Positions 36,804 through 49,219 of a stretch of 64,000 nt of DNA are shown in pieces; positions within the stretch are counted from its first letter, which is position 1, and each line of letters begins with the position of its first letter. This stretch comes from Perognathus longimembris pacificus. Lineage: Eukaryota; Chordata; Mammalia; Rodentia; Heteromyidae. The DNA lies in contig NC_063161.1 in NCBI RefSeq assembly GCF_023159225.1, positions 119,574,958-119,638,957 of the forward strand, given 5' to 3'. Made by a program: the position numbers and the translations under genes. The notes under the pieces were generated by a model. That model saw only the letters and a program-made list of their open reading frames with translations, was not told where the DNA came from and ran no database searches.

Positions 36804-38329
36804 AAAAAGCCTGAAATGGAGCTGTGGCTCAAGTAGTAGAGCACTAACCTTGAGGAAAAAAATAAAAGAAAAGCTTAGGGACAGTGCCCAAACACTGATT
36901 TCAAGCCCTAGGACTGGCACACACACAAAAGCAAGCTTCTCCTTCTAGTTTTCTTATAAACTCCTAATGGAATAAATGGATGATCTCTTGCTTTATTGGG
37001 ACTAGAAGAGACTCTTGCCTTCAAAAGGTCAAGGTTTTTATCATTGACCCTTGAAGATTACATCTTTAACTGTGCAAGGGTACCACAATCTGCTTGTCTC
37101 TGGCTTAGAACTGGATGAGGCTCATTACCTCAGGCTCCTCTGGGACCACCATGGTGGGGTCCATTTGGGTAAACTTAGCTGCAATGATCCCATGACTAAT
37201 TCCCTTCATTGTGACTATTAATCTCTAGCCAGCGCTGCCATTATGCAAGCCAAGAGAATGATTTTTTTGTTGTTCATGGTTTAAATTTTATTTAGAGGAG
37301 GCATAAAAGTTACTCATGAGGTGTAACTATGTCCAATTATCTTGCTGGCAAATATGTGGGTTATGAAAAACAGTGGAAAGTTCTGAAAGGCAGGTTAGGA
37401 TCACAGAGGGCGGTATCAGTATAATTATGCGGGAATTATCAACCTTGCGCAGTGCATGAAAATGTGTGGTCATTACTGTGGATCATGCAGATGGTTCACA
37501 CTAAAATGTCCAAGTGAGTCCCCAGATATTCCAACTTCTTCCAAAATTTGTCCTCTACTTTGCAGCCAGCTTCTCTGTAGTGTTGCCTAGCAATATTTGT
37601 GGTTACTGATTTCTGTCCTGCAAGGAGCTGACTCAAGCCATATCTCATCATATTTTAAATGCTCTGGATGATCAAGCAAGAAAAGTGGGTCCTGGATGTA
37701 CTGTTCTGCTTCCTTTCTTTTTGAGGTGGATGAAGGGCAGTGAAAGCACAGACAGAAGAAGCATATTTCTGAAAAGAATTTTCAAAGAATGACCAGAAGC
37801 AATATAGGCAAGAGAAAACAATGTGATACACAGATTTCCTGCCTTTATGAGCATCCCTTTAGTTGTATACTATAAAATCCTCACTAAAAAACTTAAAATA
37901 AGTTTGGACATGGATACTTTGCTAGAATCCCTTCTCTCCCCAAAGTCAAGGAGAACACATTATGCTTTAGCATGATAGCTACATGTAATGCTTGCAGCTC
38001 TATGGATCTTGACTGGACAACTAGGTCTACAGCTTACTAGCCAGGAGACCCTGGAAAGCTTACTTCATCTTAGAGATTTACTTCTCAAATGGACCTAAAG
38101 AGAACAATCACAATTGTTTTTCTGGATTGTGGATTACAGGTACTTCACACATCAATGACATATAACATTTATTAAATGTATAGTAGGTATTATTTTAAAT
38201 TTCAAGAACTGGTTCATTTCCCTTCAAATTAATCATAGATAGGTAATATTCTTATGATCTCACAAAATCAAAGTGAACCTGATTTCAAAAGCCCTTACAA
38301 TGATGAAGAAAGGGAGATTTTGTCAGTCA

Positions 38330-38500
38330 GCATAAATTTTGGATATGAGATCGAATCCAGACTTTACTGATAATCAGCTGTGTGACTTTGTAGGAACATA
38401 CCTAGCTTTTTGAAGCCTTAGCTTCCTCATCTGTAAAACTGACCTAATGCTACTGTCACTCTTATTGTATCCTTATAGGAGCTCTGTGTAATACCTAGAA
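38330..38500 (+). repeat. MIR remnant
   Basis: Ordered MIR motifs: gagatcgaatccagactt, tcagctgtgtgactttgta, cttagcttcctcatctgtaa. One of the better preserved MIR copies here. Confidence 0.7.
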
Positions 38501-38825
38501 CTTTGCTTTTATATAGAAACTGTCTATGATTGGAACGAAGAACAGTGATTGATGAATTGTTTAACTAATACAACAAATTATAATAAGTGGCCACCTTAGA
38601 TTAGAACCTTGATCTAATGTAAGTTTTACAAGGTTACAGTGGAGAAAAAAATTGCAGAAATAATGCAGAAGTACATCATGCCAAAGGAACTTTATGTATA
38701 ATCCTATCATCAGGCTATTAGTATTAATGAAAGGATATGCAGTTCAGGGAAAAAGACTATACGAAGGTCTCTAAGTTTTAGTTTTCAAAAAGAAAGCCCA
38801 GAAAAGATTCCAGCTGCTCAGGAAA

Positions 38826-38960
38826 GGGGTATAGACTAGTGGTTAAGATAATGGGTCTGGGCTCCTATAAGCCTGGATTTGAACCTCATTCCTCCTTCAC
38901 TTGCTACTCTGTTCCCAGGCACATTATCAAAGCGTCAATGTTTTACCTGTAAAACAATTT
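38826..38960 (+). repeat. MIR remnant, 5' half
   Basis: Begins like the MIR tRNA-related head (gtatagactagtggttaag, atgggtctgggctcc) and continues cctggatttgaacctcattc and cacttgctactctg. Confidence 0.65.
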
Positions 38961-39306
38961 TAACTGTACAATAAAGTCCCTGTGTAAAATTAGTGTATGC
39001 AACTAAAAAGATAAAAAAATAGTTACAACAAAAATCCTGCTTTATAAGATTATATGAAAAACAAATGAGTTAACCTATGATAAAAGGCCTAACAAACTGT
39101 ATGGCATGTAGTATTTAATAAATATTAATCATTCCTGTTTTAATTTCTAATATAACCTGCATCACCTCAGAGTTCTAGCTGAATATTAATTGTTTTATCT
39201 AGAACTAGATAAAAATATTCAGCTAGAATTTCAAGGGAGAAAATACTATTGATATAAATTAAATAGCAACAGACATAGAATATCTGAAACCACTCTTTCA
39301 ACATTT

Positions 39307-39513
39307 GTTTTTTTTCTTTTTTTGCCAGTCCTGGGGGTTGAACTCAGGGCCTGGGCACTGTCCTTGGGCTTCTCTTTGCTCAAGGCTAGCACTCTACCAC
39401 TTGAGCCACCGTGCCACTTCTGGCTTTTTCTGCTTATGTGGTGCTGAGGAATCGAACCCAGGGCTTCATGCATGCTAGGCAAGCACTCTACCACTAAGCC
39501 ATATTTGCAGACC
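39307..39513 (-). repeat. IDL-Geo SINE, older subfamily
   Basis: Minus-strand dimer with the variant ID half (cttcatgcatgctaggcaag), also seen at 8.2, 40.1 and 46.7 kb. Short duplication tcaacattt at 39298 and 39514. Confidence 0.9.
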
Positions 39514-39790
39514 TCAACATTTATTTCTTATTTTCTTAAATCTACTTGAGCTCTTCGAATAGCAAGTTTCTAAAACAGTAGTTTTTAGGAAGTGAAGTCA
39601 TAGGGTTGAGAAACTGGAATTTTCATCAATCACATTTAACATCTTGGATGTATTTTTGCATCTCTGTAGAATGAATGATTATGTTTACAAAATCCAGAAA
39701 AAGGTACTTTTTGATAAAAATCCTGCCAAATCTGAGGTGAGGGGTACAAATACATTTATTATGCAGTCTTAAATTGGCAAATGATTCACT

Positions 39791-39983
<193 letters not shown>

Positions 39984-40194
39984 TTCTTTTTTTTTTTCTT
40001 TTCTGTCAGTCCTGGGGATTGGGACTCAGGGCCTGAGCACTGTCCCTGGCTTCTTTTTACTCAAGGCTAGCACTCTACCTCTTGAGCCACAGCACTACTT
40101 CTGGTTTTTTCTGTTTATGTGGTGCTGAGGAATTGAACCCAGGGCTTTATGCATACTAGGCAAACACTCTACCGCTAAGCCACATTCCCAGCCC
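39984..40194 (-). repeat. IDL-Geo SINE, older subfamily
   Basis: Minus-strand dimer with gtcagtcctggggattggga at the Geo end and the tatgcatactaggcaaac variant in the ID half, ending attcccagccc. Confidence 0.9.
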
Positions 40195-42374
40195 TCCCCC
40201 TATTTCTTTTATAATGAGACTTAAGACATGATCTACTATGATCCTTCACAGAAACTTGGCTTATTTCATGTGACCAAGACCCGTGGCAGGAGTGGCTAAG
40301 ATGATGCTGATGTCTCTGTCAGCCTCCAATCTCAAAGGACTATCTATTCCACACCTCAATACCCTCCATTCTGCCTTTTCCACTCTATTCCCTCTGCCTT
40401 TGCCCCATCTGAATCCCAGATAAGGTGACTGTAGTAGTCTTATTTGAGCTCTCATTTCCTAATTTTCCATACTACCTATCTACTTCTGGCATTTCTACTT
40501 GTCTTTCATGTTTTTAGCCAAATAATCTTGTCAAAACACAAAACGGAAATACAACAGTCTGATCCTGCATGTGCTCTCTTTCTGGGTTGAAATTTTACTA
40601 CTTTTCCTGATGTACTAATTCCTCTAGAACTAGATGCCATTCCCAGTGTAAGCCCCTTTCTGCTAGCTGTCTGTGCCAGGCACACACACACATACAAATC
40701 TGTTGTGTTCATCAAATTGTACCTTAACCTATTTGCTTTTGACCCTTTAGAGCAAGGGAGAAGTATACCCATTGTGTTAATTCTAAAACTCAGTAGAGTT
40801 CCTGTACTCAGTAAATGTTCAACAACGAAATCTCCCTTTAATGTGCTCTTTTAGCCCTCGGTAGCCTTGTTGCCTTTGATACTCTTGCCTATGATCCTTT
40901 CCAGTGTATTGTTCTGATACTGCAGTTTCAACGGTTCTGCTTCAGTCTGTCTTTGTGAAAGGAAACTGTAGAAGGAGAAATTTGTTTCAAGACTCTTGGA
41001 ACCCCCTCCATTACTTCGGTAAAGAAGCAAAAGAATCATCGGGAGAGTATTTAGCACACAAAAGACAAAATGGTGACAAGCTTTTGGAAATGAGTTGGAA
41101 AACACTTCTATGTAGAACAGGTGATGTGTGCTGGCTAGAGAACATCTTGGAGGGATTCCTGGATTCCATCTAGCCTGGCTGCACTCAGAGAATCAGAGCT
41201 AAATGATATCCAGTTATTGGTCCAGCAGAGCCTTGTTTCTACTCTTTGGTGCATGAAGCAATGAGCAAAATTAGAAAAGCAAATAAGGAAAGTGTCCTGG
41301 GATGGGAACACAAAAATGGAAAATAAAAAAGACAATTAAAACTATACTAACCCAAGGAATAAAGGCATAAATATGTGAGAGAAGCAAGAGAATTTGAGAA
41401 TAGAAAGAATTCAAAGGGACAAGATAGAAAGATAGAAAGGAAACAAATATCACAGATACACAAATAAGAGAAAAACCCAACCTTACATAGTATATTCCAT
41501 ACTATGTGTTGCCTTGGACATTATTTTACCAAACACTTGGGCCCTGATCACAGTAGAAATAACCACTCTAAATCATGAAGAGCTTAAAATAATTGAATTA
41601 AAGTAGAAAGGCTATTGATATATGCTCTAAATCTCATCTGTTCTAAGTGTAAATCCATTTGTCATTACTCCTCTTTTACAAATGAATTTAAGATCTAGGA
41701 GGCAAAAGAGGGGTAGATTAAGATGGGTTTCACAAATAGTCAATTATGCACCCAAGATTAAGTTTCTGCCAGTGAACCAGACATTAGATGATAATAGACC
41801 TTCTAACCCCCAATAATTCAAATGGGGCCCAAGAATATTCCAGCATGACTGAAAAATTAGTACAGTAATTGATTTTCCGGATTTTTTATCTGTATGTCAG
41901 AAAGATAATTTTTTTAAGTCTACTGAACACCCTGAAGTTATAAAACCCAGAGGAACTCTAAATATCTGAACTTCTTAAAGAAAAAAGAGTTAAGTATTAT
42001 CTCATACAATTTCCTTGCCACACAAGAGACATAGGAACTTTGTAAATATGGAAACGGTAATTATATATGTGTATTATATAACTGTATTATATATTATATG
42101 TGTGTTACATAACTATTGTATATATGGAAACTGCATCTGAATAACTAAAAACTGATTTCTCATGTCAAAGGTAGCTACACTAGAGCCCGAAGAATTGGCA
42201 AATGCCAAATAAGCTTTTTCTTAAGCGAATATATAGAAAAGAGAATTCAATAATTTATTACTGAACTCTTAAAATCTATCTAAAATATGAGAGTTGCAAG
42301 AAAAATAAAAGGACAATAGAGAACAATTTATTTGTGTAGTGATACCCAAACAGAACGTTCTGTCTAGCCCTCTA

Positions 42375-42545
42375 CTGAACATATGAGACAGCCTTAAGAT
42401 ATAGGTACTATTACTATCCTGTTTCACAAAAGAAGAAGCTGATTTATAGGGACCGAAACAACTTGCCTAGTTTCTACAGCTAGGATGTGGCAGAGCTGGG
42501 ATTTGAACCAGGTGGCCGGCATCCCAGTGCATCTGCTTAACCCAT
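42375..42545 (+). repeat. MIR/L2-like remnant
   Basis: Ordered motifs ataggtactattactatcc, aacttgcctagtttctacag and ggcagagctgggatttgaac match the conserved tail region shared by MIR-type elements. Confidence 0.65.
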
Positions 42546-44649
42546 ATTTGTACTACTCTTCCCAATACCTGGTCAAAGAGGCGGCCATGCAGTCACCAAG
42601 TACAGGGAAGAATTTTTATCTTATACAGTAGTGTCACATGAGATGAAATCATGATGGAGTTTGACTCCTAACAATGATGGTTGTCTTGGCTGAAAGGCAT
42701 TGAAGTTAAAGTTCCATTCATACTTGTTATTTGGTTAATATTCTGACACCCTGGGAAGTAAAAAAGGAGTAGTTGCATAGGTACAGCAATTACCTTTTTA
42801 AAGGTCAGGTTCAAGAACAGTATTTAAACTGGCATTCTGGAAGTTAATGAGTCTGGGACAAGCTAGTGTTCCTCCTGTAAGGATTTGTCTCCAGTGGAGA
42901 TATGTAAGGGAAAATGTTACCAGTGGGTTACCATGCATGCCAGCTTGCAATAGAACACGTCTTGGGAACACATGGGTGATCAAATGCACACATAATACAA
43001 AGGAATCTGATGTATGACTATATACTTTAGACAAATAAAATTGGTATTTGCCTCTTCTCAAATGGCTATGTGTATATGTGTTTGATATCATCTCATTTGA
43101 GCCTGGAAAAACCTGTAGAGGACAGTTTGGTGTGGGTTAAGGAATTCTTTTTTTAATGGCTGAGTTGAAGAGGGCAGAGTTGGTGGATCTGGTCATGTGA
43201 GATCAGGTCCTGATACCACTTAAGGATGTGTGATCACAATATGATTCACATCTAGAGGTGAATGCGTAGCATGGTGCAAATCTCAGATGGGAGAACCAGT
43301 GAAGAAGTGCTGGCTTGCGAGGGAGTGCAAGTTGTCCTCTTCCCTTCCATTACAAGAGGCCCTGCTATTTATGAAACACAAGAATTGAGGTGTCTGTAGC
43401 CTCAACACCTTTGAATGTCCTGAATGAAAATACCTTTGAATGCTTCTTTAGCACTGTAGGTATGCATTTGTCAATCTACATTTTGAATGGGCAGTGCTTG
43501 GTAAAGTGAAACTGCCTTTCCATCCTCGGGACTGCCCCCATGCTTTGGTCCCTCAAGGAACGGTGTTTGTGATAGTCATCTTTCATCTCAGATCGGAGTC
43601 TGTCCTTTCGAAGGACATATGATTTGAGTATCTGTCCTAAAGAACAAAGATGAAGCTGCAGCTTTCTCCTTGTTTAAACTCCAATGCTATCAAAATTAAT
43701 TTTGGGGATCAGAGGGAAAAGGAGGAGGAGAGAGCAGAGAGCTACTCTCCTACTCAAAAGCATTTATTTTAGTCAGACTATCACAATCCCTTATGCCCCA
43801 AATGATATTTATTTATAATGTGTACAACACAAAAAGAAATTCGGTTTCAACCATCTTTGACATTCAAATATAAGAATGATGATTTACTATTCTCTAAGGG
43901 AGAGGAGCTATTGAACTTGCCCTGTGTTTGCTCTATGAGAGGCATTAATAGCCTGCTCTCTTCTATTCAGGGATTTATACTACTGCCACCATATTAAGCT
44001 GCTGCCAGTAGATTGCATTTTCTCCTTCTCTAGTGATGTTGTCTCCTGTTGCCTATTTACTTACCAGGCTAAGGCTGCATGTGAACATCTTTTATGCTAA
44101 TTTAAACTGGTGTACAACTTGGGAGAGAAGGAAAGGTTACAATACTGCCTACACCTCCACATTTTGAGGGCATTAGGCATGAAATGACTTTCTTATGGGA
44201 GCAAATAAAAATCTATGAAAGCTCATTTTGAAGCTTTTTGTAAAACATAGAACCTGGGAGAAAAACCAAGTCTTATTGTTTGGTAAGAAAAAAAGAAAAC
44301 CCAGCAAGAAAAATGTTTAATCTAAGTGTCAGATCTACATTAAATGTATTTAATGACATTAAATATATGTGTTACAATAGAGAGACTGGTGGCTCAGCAT
44401 GTATGGCTCTGGATAAGTGTTCTTTATGAGTGGGATTTTCCTGCTTCTGAAGTCAAACTTCAGAGACAGGGGACTTTGAGCCAGTCATGCCACTTGTCTG
44501 ACTCAGTTTTCTAAGACGCAAATCTACAAGCCATGGTTGAGAGAATCACTTGATGACTGACAAGGGTGCGGCACTGAGTAGCTCTTTTGAACATTCCACT
44601 CTCTTGCATTCTTCCTTCCTCTCTTAGGCCTTTAGCTTCTTACATTGAA

Positions 44650-44650
<1 letters not shown>

Positions 44651-44695
<45 letters not shown>

Positions 44696-44702
44696 ACACA
44701 CA
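44651..44702 (+). repeat. (CA)n microsatellite
   Basis: About 25 CA units with one T interruption near 44690. Confidence 0.96.
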
Positions 44703-45283
44703 CCTTCAGTATCCCTTGACAGTAGAGGGTATACATTAGTTCAGTACGTAACCATTCACACACCCACCTATCTTGATGGTGTTCTCAGTTCAGTTGGGTC
44801 CAGGGTCTATGGTTTGAGTCTTGCTGAACTAGCCAGCTCCTTTACTGCCCTCTCTTACAGCTTACTTTCCCCAGGCACACTTGCCTGACAGCTCTTTCTC
44901 AGGGCTCGCTCAACAATATGGATTCATCCAGACTAGGCAAGCTGAGCTCACTGGCAGGGAGGCTTCTTCTGTGCCAGCTGCCAGACCTTGCACAGTGTGC
45001 ATACCAGAACATCTGTCACATTGCGCTTTGCATCCATAGATGCATGCTCTGCCTCAGGAATGAGGACATGGTTCCTTCATATGGGAGAGTCTCATATTGC
45101 GAGAAACTCTTCTCATAGTGTTCCACCAAGAATGGGTCACAAATTGAAGGCAGTGATGCACACAGCCTATTCCAGCTAGCCCTATCCTCTGGGCTAGCCT
45201 CTTTATCTTCCTCTCAAGGACATTAAGGCCAGTGACCGAGAGCTATGGCTTTATGAACCTCTTTAGCACTAGTGTGTTTCTCC

Positions 45284-45415
45284 TCCTCCCTTTCCTTGTC
45301 TTCCTCCTCCTCCTTCTTTCTTTGTTTCCTTCTCCTTTTTCTTTGTCTTCTTGATCTTCTTTGTCTTCTTCTTCTTTCTTTGCCAAAAAGTGTGTCTTTT
45401 TCTTTTTTTTTTTTT
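45284..45415 (+). repeat. CTT-rich low-complexity tract
   Basis: Irregular ctt, cct and ctttg repeats ending in a T-run. Nearly purine-free. Confidence 0.85.
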
Positions 45416-45621
45416 TTGCTTATTCTACATAAATTTACAAATCAGATTATGAAGTCCAATGAGACATCTTTTCTTTTTTCTTCTTTTGGAATTCAGTTCG
45501 GATCAAGTTGAATTTGGATTTTAATTTAGAAAGAACTTATGTCATAATAGAGGAATATTTATTTAAAAATTTCATGTTTGTCAGGCAGGATGATGGTAAC
45601 TATTTTTACTACAAAATTCTT

Positions 45622-46158
45622 TTTTTTCTTTATTGTCAAAGTGAAGTACAGAGGGGTTATAGTTTCATATGTGAGGCAATGAGTACATTTCTTATTCAAT
45701 TTGTTACCTTCTCCCTCATTTTTGCCTCATTTTAAGTTAATTCCTCATTTTAAGTTAATTCTCCCTCATTTTAAGTTAATTATTATTTTCTGGATTTAAC
45801 CTCCCCCTTCCATATTTCCCTCTCCTCCCATGAGTTGTACAGTTGGTTAAGACCAAGTGGTTTTGTAAGTATTGCTTTTGGAATGGTTTGTCATTTTATC
45901 CTTTGTCTCTCAATTTTGGCATTCCCTTTCCCTTCCCTAATTCTAACACATGTATATACAATATCCTAAGATCAGATACAGTGATAGTGAGGGTAAAACC
46001 ATGGGAAGGGAATTCGAGAAGAAAAAAAGAAAAAAAAAGGTACAGTTTCACATGGCATGTTGAAAATGATTACAACAATGATATACTACTTGTTTCCATA
46101 ATATGGAGTTCATTTCACTTAGCATCATTTTATGTGTTCATATGGGCATAGCTATTGC
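45622..46158 (-). mobile_element. 5'-truncated L1 3'-UTR insertion, about 537 bp
   Basis: Minus-strand L1 3' region closely following the copy at 31.7-32.2 kb (attgtcaaagtgaagtacag, catgagttgtacagttggtt, agcatcattttatgtgttc). Duplication acaaaattctt at 45611-45621 and 46159-46169. No coding part is included. Confidence 0.9.
45725..45781 (+). repeat. Three-unit tandem repeat inside an L1 3' UTR
   Basis: Three adjacent copies of cctcattttaagttaatt, the last with a ctc prefix, within the L1 at 45622-46158. The corresponding part of the 31.7-kb L1 lacks it, so the array arose in this copy or its subfamily. Confidence 0.92.
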
Positions 46159-46169
46159 ACAAAATTCTT

Positions 46170-46368
46170 TTTTTTGGCCAGTCCTGGGGCTTAGACTCAG
46201 GGCCTGAGCACTGTCCCTGGCTTCTTCTTGCTCAAGGCTAGCACTCTGCCACTTGAGCCACAGCGCCACTTCTGGCCATTTTCTGTATATGTGGTGCTGG
46301 GGAATCGAACCCAGGGCCTCATGTATACGAGGCAAGCACGCTTGCCACTAGGCCATATCCCCAGCCCT
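46170..46368 (-). repeat. IDL-Geo SINE inserted at an L1 junction
   Basis: Full minus-strand dimer. Its perfect 13-base duplication gcacaaaattctt (46157-46169 and 46369-46381) overlaps the duplication of the L1 next to it, so the SINE landed exactly in the L1's own 5' flank. Confidence 0.93.
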
Positions 46369-46549
46369 GCACAAAATTCTTAAGTATTTATTTGGAGTTT
46401 AATCTGTGGTGCTTTGTCATATTTGTGACTACAGTCTTTCTTTTAGACTCATGTTTGTTAACCTATTGGAAGGCTGCTGAATTTGGCACACTGATAAAGA
46501 ATCTGATGTTCATAAAAGCTTAACAGTGCTAACCATTAAAATAAATTAT

Positions 46550-46551
<2 letters not shown>

Positions 46552-46586
<35 letters not shown>

Positions 46587-46775
46587 GCCAGTCCTGGGGC
46601 TTGAACTCAGGGCTTGAGCACTGTCCCTGGCTTCCTTTTGCTCAAATCTAGAACTCTACCACTTGAGCCACAGCACCACTTCTGGCTTTTTCTGTTTATG
46701 TGGTGCTGAGGAATCAAAACCAGGGCTTCATGCATGCTAGGCAAGCACTCTACCACTAAACCACATTCCCGGCCC
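46552..46775 (-). repeat. IDL-Geo SINE with a GT-repeat tail
   Basis: The tail of this minus-strand copy is a (GT)n run (46552-46582) instead of the usual T-run. Duplication aaattattc at 46543 and 46776. The ID half is the older catgcatgctagg variant. Confidence 0.92.
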
Positions 46776-46814
46776 AAATTATTCTTTTAAACAAAAGGTC
46801 TCTGCCCTTTTGAA

Positions 46815-47035
46815 GCCAGGTGCCAGTGGCTCACGCATGGCATCCTAGCTCCTCAGGAGGCTGAGATAAGTTTGAAACCAGTCCAGGCAGGAAAGTCCAT
46901 GACTCTTCTTTCCAATTCATTGCAAAAAAGCTAGAGACAGAGCTGTGGCACCAATGGCAGAGTGTAAGCCTTGAGTGAAAAAGCCCAGGAACAGCACCCA
47001 GTTCTTGAGTTCAAGCCCCAAGACTAACAAGCATG
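46815..47035 (+). repeat. 7SL-Geo chimeric SINE
   Basis: 7SL-like arm (gccaggtgccagtggctcac, tcctcaggaggctgag) joined to Geo (gagctgtggcaccaatggca, gttcaagccccaagac). Followed by a short CA-rich tail. Confidence 0.84.
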
Positions 47036-48574
47036 TGTGTGGGCACACACACCCATACTCACAGAATTGCAAACTCATATTCTACACTACAGAGAAGTTG
47101 AAGAAGATGGTGATTTGCTACTCATTTGTGAAGCTTTTGCTAACAGGACAATCTGCAAGTCAGGTCATTAAGGCTACGTGCTTATTTCTCATTGCCTGAA
47201 ACACACTGACAAGACCATGGAAAGATGGCATTGGGATGTCAAAGTATCTACCGGAGGGAAATGAGGGCACAAGCTGTCCTGTATAAAGTCAGGAGAAACA
47301 ATACTCTGGGGAAAGAGTCATCTGCCCAATCTGCAGGAAGGTAAGATGAGACATGAGCTCACCATGGGGAAAATATGCCTGTCTTTTTAACAGCAAACAA
47401 GGGAAGCATGGCATTATGAAGATGATATCATTACAGTTCTTCCACAGAAAAAGCCTCAAGGGAATTTCATATGGGGAAAATATGGAGATCTGATGTTGTC
47501 TTAAACTGTTTCAGCTCTGTCAGTAAATAATACTTTAGTTTAATGACAGGATCACTAGGCATGTATTATTCTTCATTCATGCTTGGTAAGGCATCTGTTG
47601 TACTTATTTCACAAATATCAATTCTACTAATAAAGTTATTTTAATGAAAAGATGTCAGCCAAATTTTGAATATCCTAAAGAAGGAAAAATTTCTGTGATT
47701 GGAGAGGTCCTGATGTCTAGCAATGAAGCAAGGAGCTGTACTTCTTTTGAGGATTTTTCTTTCTTCCCAAGCTCAGATCTCATGCTGGCTGCTATTTTAC
47801 AGGTATTTGGATCAGTAAAGTGACTGAATGGCTCAAACCATTAACTTCTTAGAAAGTTGTAGTGTTGGTAGTTCTTGGAACTTGTAAATTAAGACCCCAA
47901 ATACAATAACGCACTGAGCCAACAGTATATCAACAGGAAGAAAAGGAAAGGGAATGAGAGAACACGCTGCGTGCCTGGAAGGGAAAGAGATGAGGTGAGA
48001 TGAGAAAGATATGAAAGAGATGAGAAAGAGGTCAGGGGCAGAGAGAGAACATTTCCCATTGTATCAGGGACTCCCACGCTAGAGGGAGATTTATCCAATC
48101 ATCCAGAAAGTGGTGACTAAGCACCTGCTTAAAATAGTGCCATGCTATAGGCTGGGATACAATGGAAGGCAAACTAGACTAGGGTGCTCTTCATTACTAC
48201 AAAATGACCATTAATGAAAAAGGGCATTGTTGGTCACAACTAAAGAATCCTTTGTTATGACATGGATTAAGAAAATCTGCATGGTTGAAAATATACAATT
48301 ATTCAGCAGAAAAAAATTTTATCAAAGCAAGTATTCATTCCATTCATTTAACAAGCAAGTATTGGAACCCTCATGTCCAGGCTTGCTAAAAGACTTGAGT
48401 GCGATAATACTTGTAAAGGACAGCATTTGCTCCTTAGCAAGTGCTCAAATATGGCATCTAGAAATGATGTTATTTTGATGCTATTGCTTTATGTAAGTGC
48501 ATTTGGACAAGCAAGCAATGATCTTAAGATTCCTTTCCCAAATAATGACAGTGCACATATTTTCAACCAGGTCT

Positions 48575-48835
48575 TGCTTTAAATGCTTTTCATATATTAG
48601 CTTATGTATTATCTTCTTTTTGGTAGTACTAGGGATTAAACTCAGGGCCTTGCACTTGCTAGGAAAGAGCTTTACCAGCTGAATCATATCTTCCAGACCA
48701 AGTAGCTCATATTCTCATAAAGCAGCTCAGTGTAGACATCTTTTTTTTCACAGAGAGGACAAACAGATCATCCCAAATCACTTAGCTAATAAAGGACAGA
48801 ACTGAGAGTGAACACCAGTATATCTGAGTCCAGAG
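48575..48835 (+). repeat. MIR-like remnant split by an ID-like monomer
   Basis: catatattagcttatgtatt before and cagagaggacaaacagatc, aatcacttagctaataaagg after 48612-48700 read as parts of one old MIR-like element. The intervening bases are a minus-strand ID-like monomer (ggattaaactcagggccttg, tttaccagctgaatcat). Confidence 0.55.
48612..48700 (-). repeat. Solitary ID-like SINE monomer, diverged
   Basis: Read on the minus strand: attcagctggtaaagctc (box A-like), tttcctagcaagtgcaagg, ctgagtttaatccctagta (box B-like). No Geo half. Older than the monomer at 12949. Confidence 0.7.
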
Positions 48836-49131
48836 CCAATCTGAATGGTTATAAACACTGTCATAAACAGTTTATGTTGATAAACACATGTTCATCTTCT
48901 ATGTTGACTCAATGCTCAAAATTCTTTACAAATAGAAAAGAAAACAATCCTAGTTTTCCTGAGAAATGTATAGGATTCTTTGTGTTTGGTTTCCACTTCT
49001 TCAACAGGCTCTCAGAAGAATGGCTTTAGAATCAAACCAACATCGGCTACAGACCTAACATGTACACTCATATGGCTACTTAGGTCACCAAGTTTTTATG
49101 GGCCTTGCTATTCATCCATGAAATGGGATCG

Positions 49132-49219
49132 TAGAAAAGTATTCATACAAGGTCACAGAAAAGTGTTTACACCAAATCATAGAAAAATGTTCATACAAGG
49201 TCATAGAAAAGTGGTCAGT
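49132..49219 (+). repeat. 24-bp minisatellite, about 3.7 units
   Basis: Units start at 49132, 49156, 49180 and 49204 and follow tagaaaagt-xtcataca-aggtca. Because 24 is a multiple of three, the plus strand reads as an 8-residue repeat (HRKVFIQG-like). I see no gene context, so this is probably noncoding. Confidence 0.92.

Larger units (their letters stand above)
36385..36925 (+). repeat. 7SL-Geo SINE split by two L1 tails
   Basis: The 7SL-like arm occupies 36385-36510 (gcctgtaatcttagctattc, tatccaattaactaccaaa). The Geo arm resumes at about 36810-36922 (ggagctgtggctcaagtagt, ccctaggactggc). About 300 bases of L1 3'-end sequence separate them at exactly the junction between the two modules. 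Confidence 0.85.
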
